The notes below the pieces were generated by a model. It searched no databases. It was given only the letters and a program-made list of their open reading frames with translations, and had not been told where the DNA came from. Of a stretch of 23,079 nucleotides of DNA, positions 11,901 through 21,843 are shown one piece after another. Source of the stretch: Mnemiopsis leidyi (Eukaryota; Ctenophora; Tentaculata; Lobata; Bolinopsidae); the NCBI GenBank assembly GCA_000226015.1, contig JH154184.1, forward strand, positions 235,304 through 258,382. The letters are read 5' to 3'. Within the stretch, counting starts at the first letter, position 1, and the number at the start of each line of letters is the position of its first letter. A program made the position numbers and the translations under genes.

Positions 11901-12270
11901 TTATAGTTCCTGTTTGGCTTAAGTCGCCAAAATAATAATATTTCCTTTCCATTTTCCAAGATACATATAAATGGGACATTATTGCACAGATGATGCAATT
12001 CTATTTTCACTTTTTTTTCTCTTTCTAAAAAAGGTTCATGATGTTTGGTTCTGCTTGAAGCGTTGTTTATACAACACACTTGTTACAATACTGCAGTGTT
12101 TACGTATACATTTGTCCAAGTACTTAAAATAAACAAGGCTGCTGTTTCTATAATACTATGTGAGCGTGTGTGCTGCAGGAGGATATTGAAAACCACCACC
12201 ATATGTTTTATTTTGAGACCATAACTTTCCTTATTTACACTATGACACTGTTATAACAAGCGTTTTGCTT
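8922..12270. other. intergenic, no gene recognised
   Basis: AT-rich DNA downstream of the receptor. A plus frame at 9720-9932 has one hydrophobic stretch (ICLTILALSLSLIL) that could be imagined as the missing TM7, but no splice site links it. A second plus frame, about 9888-10044, contains PYLCNFRGFLLNKEIVKIEE in slightly GC-richer DNA and follows an AG after a T-rich tract; I do not recognise it. Minus-strand frames at 9882-10214, 11157-11396 and 11665-11979 have no recognisable motif and are probably chance. Short AAAATGAAC motifs recur at 10850-10905. Confidence 0.45.
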
Positions 12271-12274
12271 GGAG

Positions 12275-12379
12275 CACGTGGTTTTACCCTTTTCCTATTG
12301 GCTTCTGAAGGCACGTGCAAGTTTGTGATTGGCAGTACCGCGCACGTGCACTTCACTGATTGGTTGACCATGTCACGTG
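12275..12379. promoter_or_regulatory. E-box / CCAAT cluster 1
   Basis: Four CACGTG hexamers (12275, 12312, 12343, 12374) occur within 105 bp, interleaved with three inverted CCAAT boxes (ATTGG near 12297, 12338 and 12358). A CACATGA follows near 12456. CACGTG binds bHLH-zip proteins (USF, MITF/TFE, MYC-MAX) and CCAAT binds NF-Y; the two often co-occur in promoters. The start site and target gene cannot be seen. The DNA just downstream (12480-12740) is GC-richer than its surroundings, as a transcribed leader might be. Confidence 0.45.
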
Positions 12380-12567
12380 ATCCTTAATCAGCTCATGTCC
12401 CGTCACGCAGGGAAGAACATATTGACTCCGAGTCAAGTGACTGGTATATGTGGATCACATGACTCGTTGCAGGGTCATACAGCATAAACACAAGGGATGA
12501 AACTGCCGGTTTAGTAGTCCCGTTTTGCGGTGTGGGGGTAACGAAGTGTGGACTGGGTGCATATTTG

Positions 12568-12606
12568 TCGTTATACTGGTTCGTTATACTAGTTCGTTAT
12601 ACTGGT
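12568..12606. repeat. 13-bp tandem repeat, three copies
   Basis: TCGTTATACTGGT occurs three times in tandem with one mismatch in the middle copy, followed by a broken fourth copy. It lies just downstream of E-box cluster 1. It gives rise to overlapping small frames at 12525-12737 that I do not accept as genes. Confidence 0.9.
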
Positions 12607-12739
12607 TCGTTCCGTGGAAGTGTTCTGTTATTCCGCTCTGTTGCACCTCATGCCTCTTGGTCGAACGTACTTGTTGTCGTGCGTACTTCACTTCGGTCAC
12701 ACAATTTTGTTCTCCCCAGCTTAACTTGACCTGTTAGTC

Positions 12740-14320
12740 TTTACTGCTCTGAGTTCAACGGCACTGCATTTTTAAAGGAATTATATATAACTGCATGTTT
12801 GCATTTTATCGAATATATTATAACGACGTTCTGAAGGTTTAATTTGATTGCTAATTTGACTAATAAGAAAAATGGAAGTTGTTGGAGGTTATTTCAGGCC
12901 CTTCATTTCATCATCATATAACCCGTTTTTGCCAAACAATAAATTTTTGTGATGCGCATACAGCATAGCTTGTTGTTATAGTAAGAGCTAACTTTTATCC
13001 GTTGATTAGGAAGGCTATCATAATATTGAAACTACCTAGTTCATCGACAATATCTTCAAATTCTTCACGCAGTACCATCTCAGAATCTAATTGGCGAGTA
13101 ATTGCTGCAAGCCGTTCCGCGGTGAATAGGCTGTTTACTGCAATGATTTTTGCAAACGCAAATAATGCGTGTTCGAATGTTCGGTTTAAAGTCCAATCCT
13201 CTGCAGTGCATACGAGAATATGCACTAGGAATTGGGGCCTATATCCTCTGTGCCTATACTATCGATTTTTATTTGTACCCTTCTATAACATTCAGTAACT
13301 AAAGTTAGACGAAATATTGGACGAAAATTGACAAATTATTTCCAGATGGTGGTGAACATCAAAATGTTACCTATGCAAATATGTAATCTCGATGAGAAAA
13401 ATATCTTAAAAATCTATAGTTACGCGGCCATTACATTTAAATGCTGATATTTCACTACTTTTTTCCTAGCAGGTTAGAATAGATCTCAGATAGAATTTTT
13501 AACTACAACGAAGTTGAAATATTTGCAGAATGCAGTTAATGTCAAAAACATAAAGAACATTATTTCTTGAAGTTTACAATTTCCAAGGTATTCTCAACAT
13601 CGATATAAAACACATCCGTATACAACGAAGTTGCCGGGTAAACAAAGTCCATATTTGGTCACAAGCACTTCCTTATATGGTGGTCAACGTGTGGGCTGGT
13701 TTCCTGATAACTTGTTTTTTGGTGGAGGTCTCCTTATGGCTGTGGTGGTATTTGCGTGTTGACGTTGTATTGCAGCCCAAATTGCAACCCAAATTTTACT
13801 GTAGGACTAGGTTGGTGACTTTCTGTCGCGGAGTGGGATCAATTGATCACTTCACAGTTCGCTCAATCATTTTATTTTCAGCCCTTGCAAAGAAATCTGA
13901 GACGCTTTATATCGCCCTAGGCCCTGATCTATGCCAATTTTTCGATCGATTTTTCGGACCCTATGCTCTATTGGACCGCTACGGCTATATGTCTTACGGG
14001 ACTATTGTTATACATACAGTCTGCTTTAGCTTTAGCTTATCTTTTCTTTAAATTGTTTGTAATATATGAGAAGGAGCTCATGTAGCAAGTAGCAACTAGC
14101 TAACTACATCTTATTAAGCTCAAGGTGTCTACATTGTATTTTGATTTACCTAGCTGGTGGACAAAAAGCCTACCATGATACCTGGATCGTAAGACACCTA
14201 TACGGCATGCAAGTATTAGTAAAGTTTTATTGCCACGTAAATGTGTTAGTCCTCTCTAAACAATACAATTAGTTTGAAGTCTGCACTCAGATGACGGAAC
14301 CCGCATGTTTTCTTTACAAC
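12740..14320. other. stretch between E-box clusters, coding status doubtful
   Basis: Two frames stand out. On the minus strand, 12995-13225 encodes 76 residues rich in helix formers and acids (for example ERLAAITRQLDSEMVLREEF), on the side downstream of neither cluster. On the plus strand, 13677-14051 encodes 124 residues from an ATG with a hydrophobic N-terminal segment (GFLITCFLVEVSLWLWW). Neither matches a family I know, and in this composition a 124-codon frame can occur by chance. A T-rich tract ending in CAG inside the second (near 13881) could equally be a splice acceptor. Confidence 0.3.
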
Positions 14321-14321
14321 C

Positions 14322-14624
14322 TATTGGCTCTCAATAACAATATAACACAATATCTTCCTTTCACGTGTCCTCCAAACTCTTCAGTTGTTCTGATCACGTG
14401 ATCAGCCCCTCTCTGCAGTTCTAGCTGCGCGGCTCAGTCACGTGATGCGCCCACGTGATCACGCGCACAAAACACACACACAAACAAGCACTGCAAGCAT
14501 GCAAACTGCTAAAATTCCAGAACCCAGTAGCAGCAGAGTTTGCAGCCGTGCTGGGAAAGAGAAGACAATGTCAAAGAGTACCACGTGACCAATGTGCAGA
14601 CACAACAGAGCAGGTCACGTGACC
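14322..14624. promoter_or_regulatory. E-box / CCAAT cluster 2 with palindromic TCACGTGA sites
   Basis: Six CACGTG hexamers start at 14362, 14395, 14439, 14452, 14582 and 14616. Two extend into longer perfect palindromes: 14 bp at 14391-14404 (TGATCACGTGATCA) and 12 bp at 14613-14624 (GGTCACGTGACC). An inverted CCAAT (near 14323) and a direct CCAAT (near 14588) flank them. GTCACGTGAC-type sites match the CLEAR/USF class of bHLH-zip targets. A small ATG frame in good context begins at 14676, so a plus-strand promoter is the simplest reading, but it is unproved. Confidence 0.5.
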
Positions 14625-14675
14625 ATCTGTGTTGGGAAGGTACAGTACCCAAGTTGCAGGGCGTGAGCAGACACA

Positions 14676-14741
14676 ATGGCGGTGGTTGCTGTTGTTGTCA
14701 TTCTTATCTGCAGAGCAGGAACTCGGGTGTCGTCATTTTGA
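14676..14741 (+). other. possible short first coding exon or 5' leader frame
   Basis: An ATG in favourable context (ACACAATGGCGG) opens 21 codons that begin with a hydrophobic, signal-peptide-like run (MAVVAVVVILICRAG) before a stop. A GT at 14725-14726 (CTCGG|GTGTCG) could be a splice donor that bypasses the stop. It lies 52 bp after the last CACGTG of cluster 2. No following exon could be identified in the AT-rich DNA downstream, so this is a weak candidate. Confidence 0.2.
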
Positions 14742-16231
14742 CTTTTGTCGGGATTGGAAAGCAAAATGTTTGATCTCTCATTATTTTTCTTTCTGATCTC
14801 TCATTATTTTTCTTTTTGTTTAGAAAATCTGCTTAGCTCTAGTAATACAAAATTTTCTAAAAGGGTATTAAGGATAAGCCATAACTTTTATTTGTGTTAG
14901 TTATCAATTTCTGTTTTTTTAAATATTCATCCTTTTTTACTTTTTAAGTCTTTGTTGAATAAGATCAAAATACTTTTCTTCTACATATAGATGCATACGA
15001 CATAATAATTTGCCAATTATCATTTCAATCTGTCAGTATCAATTAATATTATCTATATTTCGTTAGATTGAAATATTTCTTTGAGTTCTTTATTATAGTG
15101 CTCCATTATTATCGATTGATGAATCTTATACTATACTAGCTTGCCATTGGTTAACAATTTATTCTTATTCTATTAAGTACCTGGTGAGCCTCAAATTAAC
15201 GAACACATGTTCACAAATCACAGACTAACACCTCCAACTAGAAATTAATTGTCCTCCTATATTGCCGGACGCGAACTTCAAATTACGAGGACTTTACCAA
15301 CAAAAACCAATGAGAAATATGCTGGTCCAGTCGGTGGTTCAACTGCTTGTAAGTTTATCAGTTCGAGAACCAATGGGGTTCAATTTAAGGTAAAGTAATG
15401 GTCACTAGGTAATTATATATCGTAAACGGAGTGCCAATTATCATTTCACCGTTTGATGAGCGGTGACAGTTAATTGGTGATTAAGGTGATTAACCTAGTT
15501 GAGCTAGTGGCACGTGGAACTTCACGGTCCAAAAGTCGAGATTATTGTCGGTTGTGAAGCAACCGTTCTCCTCCTAATACTCCTCACTTGATCTAAATTT
15601 TAAGTGCAGAAATATAATTTTCATTCGAATTATTCTTTAGACCTTTCTCTCTCCAGTTCCTTTTGTTTTGACGTTGAATTCAAATTCACTGGCTTGCAAT
15701 AATCGCCGATAGATATTTCCTTCTACCAGGAGTCATGTCAGGAGATGCTATCAATGAAATTTAAAATTTATCAATAAGCTTTTTTAGTTGAAGTTCGGTT
15801 CACCAATTTGAACTTAATAAAGATACGTTAGTTCATAATGTAATGCTAGGAATAATGTAATACTAACAGTGCTATAAAAAGTAATGTTAGGTTAAGAAAA
15901 GTCCACAGAAAGATGTTAAGAAAGATGTTAAGAAAAGTCCACATATCCCACGGATTAGCTCTCAGTAACTTTGTGGTCTCCTGCACTATTTAACAATGAA
16001 CAATGCGCATCTCCATAGTATGACTATGAGGGAAGGCTATGAGAATTCTAGAAATATTACCAATTATTGGTAAAACTCTACAGATGATTCAATTGCGAGC
16101 CCACTTGTAGTACCAATTATCAATTGTACAGACAACTCAATAACAATTACTTAAATCGTAACGTCAATTCCCACAGACGATCTGGTGTCTGAAGCATTAA
16201 GATCTACAGCCTATACAACCTATTGGAATAA
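14742..16231. other. AT-rich intergenic stretch, no gene
   Basis: Stops are dense in all six frames. The motif GCCAATTATCATTTCA appears twice (near 15012 and 15432), and related CCAATTAT motifs appear near 16060 and 16112. A single CACGTG lies at 15511-15516. Nothing resembles an exon or RNA gene. Confidence 0.5.
15893..15943. repeat. short local duplication
   Basis: TAAGAAAAGTCCACA occurs at both ends of this 51-bp segment, with two copies of AAGATGTTAAGAAA-type sequence between them. It looks like a small slippage or tandem duplication in AT-rich DNA. Confidence 0.8.
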
Positions 16232-16445
16232 TATTGTCACGTGACAATAAATCACGGTCACGTGATCCAGCAATGATGCAGTGCATTGTACCGCAATGCT
16301 GGGATTAACGATTAAAGTGCCACGTTAACGACTTTATCGTTTAATAATAATCCCCGTTTTCCCACAACAAGCACAGACGTTGTGAGAAGCAAGAACCGAC
16401 CAATCAGAAGCCAGTATCATGTCACATGTCCGGGTCCTCACCAAT
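16232..16445. promoter_or_regulatory. E-box / CCAAT cluster 3 with 18-bp palindrome
   Basis: TATTGTCACGTGACAATA (16232-16249) is a perfect 18-bp palindrome centred on CACGTG. A second CACGTG follows at 16259-16264, and direct CCAAT boxes lie at 16400-16404 and 16441-16445. The composition matches clusters 1 and 2. CCAAT orientation would allow a minus-strand or bidirectional promoter; no gene on either side is recognised. Confidence 0.4.
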
Positions 16446-17283
16446 CAGGTTGAGTTATTGCTGTATTGTGGGTACGCAGACAGAGGCTTGATAAGCAGGC
16501 GACCCGGGCTAAAGTTTCTAGTATCTTCAGTATAGTTTGCTGGTGGTTGTAGTTGTATGCCATATATAACTGCTCCGTATGGAAGTTTCTATCTCTAGAC
16601 CGACAGTCTTCCTGTTTTGCATGAAAATAACCTGACGTGTCCTTTGTGGTGAGAGGCCGATCCAAATCAGGAAGGGCCGCTTCAAGAATCACGAAAGAGC
16701 TTCGAGGACGAGAGCTACGATCAGGCCATGTACTCTTCTTGAAAACTACGTTGACACATATCTGGATCTTTCTCTTCAAGCCTCAAACCTTAACCTAAGT
16801 TTAAACCAACCTGATAGAACACTGAAACAGGTTAACACTAGAATTATAATCTATAGGTTCTCCAAACATCAGACTAGCTAAAGTTCACATCTATTTTTAC
16901 CGGCTATCGCATCTGCTATCTGCCAGTATGGTTAGCTACATCTCAACTCGAGAGTCCACAACTTAAATATGACAATTTGATTCTACGTTTATTTTTCGTT
17001 TGAAATATTTCAAATACTTCCTTGCGGTACGTATATCCAAGAGAACGTAGTTTTCAGAGGCGGGTGATCAAAGTTTCCGGTCTAAACAAAAACCAGATCG
17101 AGAAACATGCCCGCACTTCAGGGACACTTCCTCCCAAGTTCCGGGTGCTAAAAATAAGTTTGGTTACTGCAAGAGCATGCCAGATTTAGCACATTCTATT
17201 CTCGTCCCTTATTTCGTGACCTTGCTCGTGTGTAGAGGGATACTTAGATAGCCATGGCGTCCTTCCGCCAAACCCGGTAGTTG
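16446..17283. other. intergenic, no gene recognised
   Basis: A minus-strand frame at 16438-16779 (113 codons) covers GC-richer DNA but has no motif I can name and overlaps the CCAAT boxes of cluster 3. The remainder is AT-rich without exon-like features. Confidence 0.4.
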
Positions 17284-17348
17284 ATTGGTTGATTGACGAA
17301 ATGCAGCGCTGTCATTGGTTGATTGGTGAAAGGGAACCATGTCATTGG
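17284..17348. promoter_or_regulatory. array of four inverted CCAAT boxes
   Basis: ATTGG occurs four times in 65 bp (17284, 17314, 17322, 17344), mostly as GATTGGT or CATTGGT. NF-Y binds CCAAT in either orientation and clusters are typical of proximal promoters. A downstream plus frame (17323-17535) overlaps the boxes and has no recognisable product, so the promoter's target is unknown. Confidence 0.4.
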
Positions 17349-17539
17349 TGGTTGGCGTGCTGTGTTTGTGAAGGCGGATAGTGCGTGTGCGTTTTACGAT
17401 GCTCCCTCTTTCGGGCACTATTTTCAGAACAGATCTTTAAGCTTTAAATTGGCGGCTACTTTTTTATCAGTTCTCCTTCCCTGTTCACAGTTTAAATTAC
17501 TTGTCAGAATTTACATTTGTTTGTCGGAGATTTGATCAA

Positions 17540-18130
17540 TAAAATTATTGAGGCACAATCATTAGCGAGAAACACAGCTACTGAAATTCAAATTTCACCA
17601 CTTTCTATTTTCTAAAAAGCACCAAAATATCACAACTACCTCATTCTAGCTTTGTCCTTGCTGATCTAGTCACTTTTCAATTGATAACCCCTCTATGTTA
17701 TATAAGGGCCGCACGATATATAATGTAACGTGCGCACCTTTCAAGATGCAGAGCTGTTATCAATCGATAGTGAATCCTAAACGTGCCAACTGCCAGCTGC
17801 CTTAAAATATTTTCCAGTAAATTTTAGATTGCCTAGACTCTAAGTCTTGCTGTAAGGGAAACCCATGAATACTAATCGTGGCAATCTGTGACTAACAATG
17901 CGGTGATAGTCATAGTATTACCCTCTACAGGATGATCTATCGGTAGATACAGAATTAGACAATTGCGCTTTAAGACAAGGTCAGAGAGGCCTGGTGGAGT
18001 TCCTTCTCATTGATATGATTTTCTCTATTGCATCTGTAAGCGGGGCACGCTCTGAGAACGTATATCTCCTATCTCCATTTATACGAGCTGATGAATAAGT
18101 TATAGGGAAGCTGAGTTATATTTCGTAAAA
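17540..18130. other. intergenic, no gene recognised
   Basis: AT-rich DNA with frequent stops. I see no exon-like frame, RNA gene or repeat of note. Confidence 0.5.
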
Positions 18131-18302
18131 CTGGCAGGCCGTGTCCCCTGGGAGGCTGGCCAGGCTCCGGCCGAGCGAGAGCCGGACCCCGTAAACTAGG
18201 ACCGACCTGAATTATTCAGGAGAGTTCGGTGTCAACAATCCGGCTGGGAACAATGGCCTTGTTAGCATGACAAGTCTGGGCTAAAAGAGCCCTGTTAGCT
18301 CT
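18131..18302 (+). other. GC-rich island with consecutive predicted hairpins
   Basis: This island is markedly GC-richer than its flanks and can form several hairpins in series. They are TCCGGC/GCCGGA (18166-18186), ACCGA+CCTGAA/TTCAGG+TCGGT (18201-18230), CTTGT/ACAAG (18258-18274), and GGGCT/AGCCC (18278-18292) overlapping AGAGC/GCTCT (18286-18302). There is no open frame of note. It might be a structured non-coding RNA, part of a transposon, or chance folding. It does not match a tRNA, rRNA, hammerhead or snRNA pattern that I recognise. Strand is assumed. Confidence 0.3.
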
Positions 18303-18840
18303 AATGTGATGCGCATCTTAATTATAAGTTTTGCTATTTGTTTTGTCCCTCACGTGCTCCGGCCAGTGGGATTGAGTGGCTCCTAAACAAAAACCCTCGT
18401 AGAAGTTAGCAGAGATAAGTTTTTACTTGATGATCCTTGAGCCCTTGGCTGCAATTAACAAAAACACACGTGATAGCTGCCCAGGGTAGCTCCTTTTGAA
18501 GTAAGTCGCCAGATTTCTGCCGTAATTTGTTTCACAACAACCACTTACTCCAACCCAAGTCCTCCTTTATACAGTATCCCGCCCTCGTACAGCTGCTTCT
18601 CGAATTGTAACATATCTCCCTGTCCTGTACCTTCCCGCGGGTCTAGTCCACCACCCTTGGTTTCGAATGGGGCCAGATCGAGATTATCTATGGTCAGTCA
18701 AAGCAAGGGTTCTTTGTGTTCTAATACGGTCATTGTATGAAGTGTTTGAATATTCATGGGACAACGAACTGCAGTTTAAAAACATAGAAGTGCATCTGTT
18801 TGAGCTTGCACGTCCATTCTCCTTTAATGGATCATCCAGC
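18303..18840. other. intergenic with scattered E-boxes
   Basis: CACGTG occurs at 18351 and 18467. Overlapping frames at 18667-18948 (plus) and 18684-18944 (minus) oppose each other across the same DNA. Neither has a recognisable domain and both run through the promoter-like elements that follow, so I do not call either a gene. Confidence 0.4.
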
Positions 18841-18844
18841 TTTT

Positions 18845-18902
18845 CACGTGGTGGTGGTTCTCCTTCTCTGATTGGTCGAGCCTGGTCGAAGTTGTTTATA
18901 AA
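18845..18902 (+). promoter_or_regulatory. promoter-like E-box / CCAAT / TATA array
   Basis: CACGTG (18845-18850), an inverted CCAAT (ATTGG, 18871-18875) and TATAAA (18897-18902) occur in order within 58 bp, the arrangement of a plus-strand RNA polymerase II core promoter. It would predict a start near 18925-18935. No convincing coding exon follows; a 75-codon frame at 19138-19365 is the nearest and is unrecognised. Confidence 0.4.
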
Positions 18903-18949
18903 GGAGTTATCACAACAATTCTTGGGTACACCGTGCATTGTCAAATAAG

Positions 18950-20170
18950 CTCCTCTAGAAATATCATTGTTTGGCTACCTGTCATTTGTTTGGTCGATGA
19001 ATCGGCCCTTAATTATTATCCCTCGGTGCTTATGTAACGCTTGCCATTCATTCCCGTCTTCCTGAGATCAGGAACGCGATATTACGGGTGCAAGAAGAAA
19101 TTCATTAGTCCATTTTGAAACTTTAAGTTCTATTCTCATGCATCTATTCATGGCTGACCATGATAATTATTTGGATAGGATTCAGAAACGAGCTGACCAG
19201 ATCCCATTGCCATCAGGAGAAGGCTGCTATTTGTGCCCGGTGGTCACCTGTCAGCCATTCTACTGCATGAGTCAAGCTATTTCTTCTATGTTTTGCCATG
19301 TATTATTTTCTGCATCTATAAACTTATATTATAATATGTTCTACAACTTTTGTTACAAAAAATAGTAAATAATCTCACAAGATATAAAAGCATGTGAGTT
19401 TTTCTTCGAAATTTCAAATCATGGCATCGTTTCCATCTTTTATTTTTCATTAAATTTAAGCATCTTTAGCCATCAAAAGTGCATTTACAAACACCTTACC
19501 GTGGCAGGTAATGAACATATTTGACATTTAAGTTGGTAATCGAAAAGATTATCGCATTAAATTCGATTTATGGTAAACATATAAAGATTACTGGAAGCTG
19601 ACACGATATAATCGATACTTAACATCATACTTATACTATGCTTATGCGTATGATACCAGCTAGGAGTTTTCGAAACAATTGAATTAAGTTTTCAGGAATT
19701 AAACCTTCATGTTGTAAGATAGACTTCAACGTTGCGTATTTCATTTTCTAAGCTTCATTGCTCTCTATCTTTAAGTTTTTCTGACAGTACATTCAATCAA
19801 CAGTAAGCCTTTCTGTTGATGATTGGGTTTATAAAGACAACATTGCAATAAAGCTGTTCTGGCGCTCGGGCTGTCACAAAGTTATCCTTAACGCTCAAAT
19901 TGGATACAATTTGGAAATACTCCCGCAAATTGCCGCTAAAAATTCGCAGTCATTTGACAATTTTTGGCCTAACCACTCGGCCATGCCGATTCAATTCACC
20001 AATTCGCATGGTTTAAAAGTGATTATTTGAGAAAATACCACCCGTCATTTAACTTACTTACCAACAAAGCTGCACTAGCTTTGCTTTCCCGACTGATCAA
20101 GTAATAATTCCAAATTGTAGATTTGTTTAGCTAATCGTGCGGTTAGCTTTCACGCTCAACTTCATCTGTA
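18950..20170. other. intergenic, no gene recognised
   Basis: The plus frame at 19138-19365 begins plausibly (ADHDNYLDRIQKRADQIPLP) but degenerates into cysteine- and aromatic-rich low-likelihood sequence. A splice donor could end it near 19240. The rest is AT-rich with dense stops. Confidence 0.4.
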
Positions 20171-20176
20171 TTTTGT

Positions 20177-20210
20177 CCAATCAAAGTTACAGTAGTTTAT
20201 GTCGACCAAT
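20177..20210 (+). promoter_or_regulatory. CCAAT pair upstream of the forkhead gene
   Basis: Two direct CCAAT boxes (20177-20181 and 20206-20210) lie about 310-340 bp ahead of the proposed start codon of the FoxG-like gene. They are plausible proximal promoter elements for it. No TATA box is obvious at the right distance. Confidence 0.35.
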
Positions 20211-20516
20211 GAAAATGAATACCGCTTCGCGGCAGCAACAGGGAAACCCGTTGTTAAACGATATTTTTCCCATAGTTAGCGATTCATCGATCTTGCATTA
20301 TAGTTTATTACAATTATTTATTATTTTATTCGCCCAATTTCGTAATTACTGGTCGACCCAAGCTAGCTGGTTTCGTTTTCCCCATGAGATGCAAGCCGTA
20401 ATGACGCTGCTATTAGTTTAAAATTTGGTCAAATCGTGTAGGGATACCTTCTAAGCCAGAAGTTTCTCCACAAAAATATTTCGCTTGACACTTTGTCTAC
20501 CACTAGCTCCGACACG

Positions 20517-21843
20517 ATGTCTGTTGTCCAGATTCCTATCACCTCCGAAAAGTGGGGACAACTTCCTGATCTTCGAACTGAGCTCAGAACAAACTCTCCT
20601 CTCTCTACAGCGCTGCAGGTTTGCTTTGCACGTGTTTTTGTTATCCAATCTTAAACGCAAGGAAATGTTTTAAAGGCCTGATTCAGATTAACACGATTTC
20701 TGTTCTATAAATCTTCTTTTTCTTGTGATGTTCTTTGACAAGGTATATAAGTTAATTGAACAGGATAATCAGAAAGATCCCCGAAAATAATCCCATATCC
20801 TTCCCAGTCCCGACACGAAGGGACGCTCCCAACATCAACCTCACCGGTCCAATACTCGCAATGTTCCGACACTCTGTCTCCAAAACGGAGCGACCTGATC
20901 TCCATCCCAACCCTGACCACTCCTCTCTCCTTGACCTCTAGTTTACTGGTGAGTAGCAGTGTCTGTTGTGGTTTTAGAGTGTTACAGGCCACGAATATTA
21001 AGTGACAGTTTCTGGTTCAGCAATTGTTATCATCATCTTATATTACCGGTAAACAGTTATGAAATCACAAAATTAGAAAACAATATTCTAAATTCTTTTA
21101 GCAACGAATCAAGCCATCCAAGACTCAATCCGAAAAGTGCACAGCGTTCAGTATAGACAACCTGATCAAGTCTGACGGTTTGAAGTCAGGTTCCCCCACC
21201 TCGCCACCCGCCCTGCAACGTTCCCCCACCTCCCCTTCCACCATCTTCTCTACTACTCCAGGTATAAGAGTTGTGTTTATATTGGGTGTTGGTTCGTTGT
21301 TTATCTTTTGTCATTTTGGATGTTAAACGTAAAATTTTTTAAACGTCGTATGGTATTTTAACTCTGCCAATTTTGAAAGTTGAAACCGTAAACAATACAA
21401 CTTTAAAAATTCACGGTTTTTATAGTTCAGAATAAACTTCTACCATACAAAATTATACTTTTCCCCTATCTTAACTTCACACTCTCCCAGTGAGACGAAC
21501 TCCACCGAAAATAACTGACCAAGGAACACAAGTAACAGTTTCCACCAGTTCTGCAGAACAAGTCAAACCGGTCACCAAGTTTGCCAAGCCACCCTACAGG
21601 TAGAATTTAAAACACAAGGATATATTTTACCCACCCCACCTTGTTTTGAATGACACATTTCGAAAGGATAAATTAAAACATTAACAAGACATTGTTCCTA
21701 GTGTATAAGTAATTAAACTCTCCCTCAGTTACAACGCGCTGATTGCCATGGCAATACGGTCCTCTCCAAACCAGAGGTTAACCCTGAGTGAGATTTACGA
21801 GTTCATAATGGGGAAGTTCCCTTACTATCGCGACAATAAACAG
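20517..21843 (+). CDS. FoxG-like forkhead transcription factor, N-terminal part (five exons, 3' end outside window)
   Basis: Proposed exons are 20517-20618, 20808-20948, 21102-21261, 21491-21599 and 21729-21843. Phases match at every junction (0,0,1,2), exons sum to 627 nt (209 codons), and the last exon ends on a codon boundary. Residues 1-81 are Ser/Thr/Pro-rich linker. Exon 3 encodes FSIDNLI (21147-21167), an engrailed-homology-1 motif that recruits Groucho/TLE co-repressors. Exons 4-5 encode the first half of a forkhead domain, [18 protein letters not shown] through helix 2 and on to FPYYRDNKQ. Recognition helix 3 (expected WQNSIRHNLS) lies beyond the window. NALI, YEFIM, YYRDNKQ and an N-terminal eh1 fit FoxG best; FoxQ2 or another sponge/cnidarian Fox class is possible. 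The first exon (start ATG, weak GTTTGC donor) is the least certain. It would act in the nucleus as a DNA-binding repressor. Confidence 0.85.

Noticed and set aside
12525-12737. Two overlapping plus-strand frames as a small gene
   Set aside because: They run through a 13-bp tandem repeat, overlap each other in different frames and lack any motif.
13837-13848. Palindrome GATCAATTGATC
   Set aside because: A 12-bp palindrome of this AT-rich composition, isolated and without other elements, is likely by chance.
20705-20992. Minus-strand 95-codon frame
   Set aside because: It is antisense to the Fox exon at 20808-20948, which is supported by matched splice phases into the eh1 and forkhead exons.
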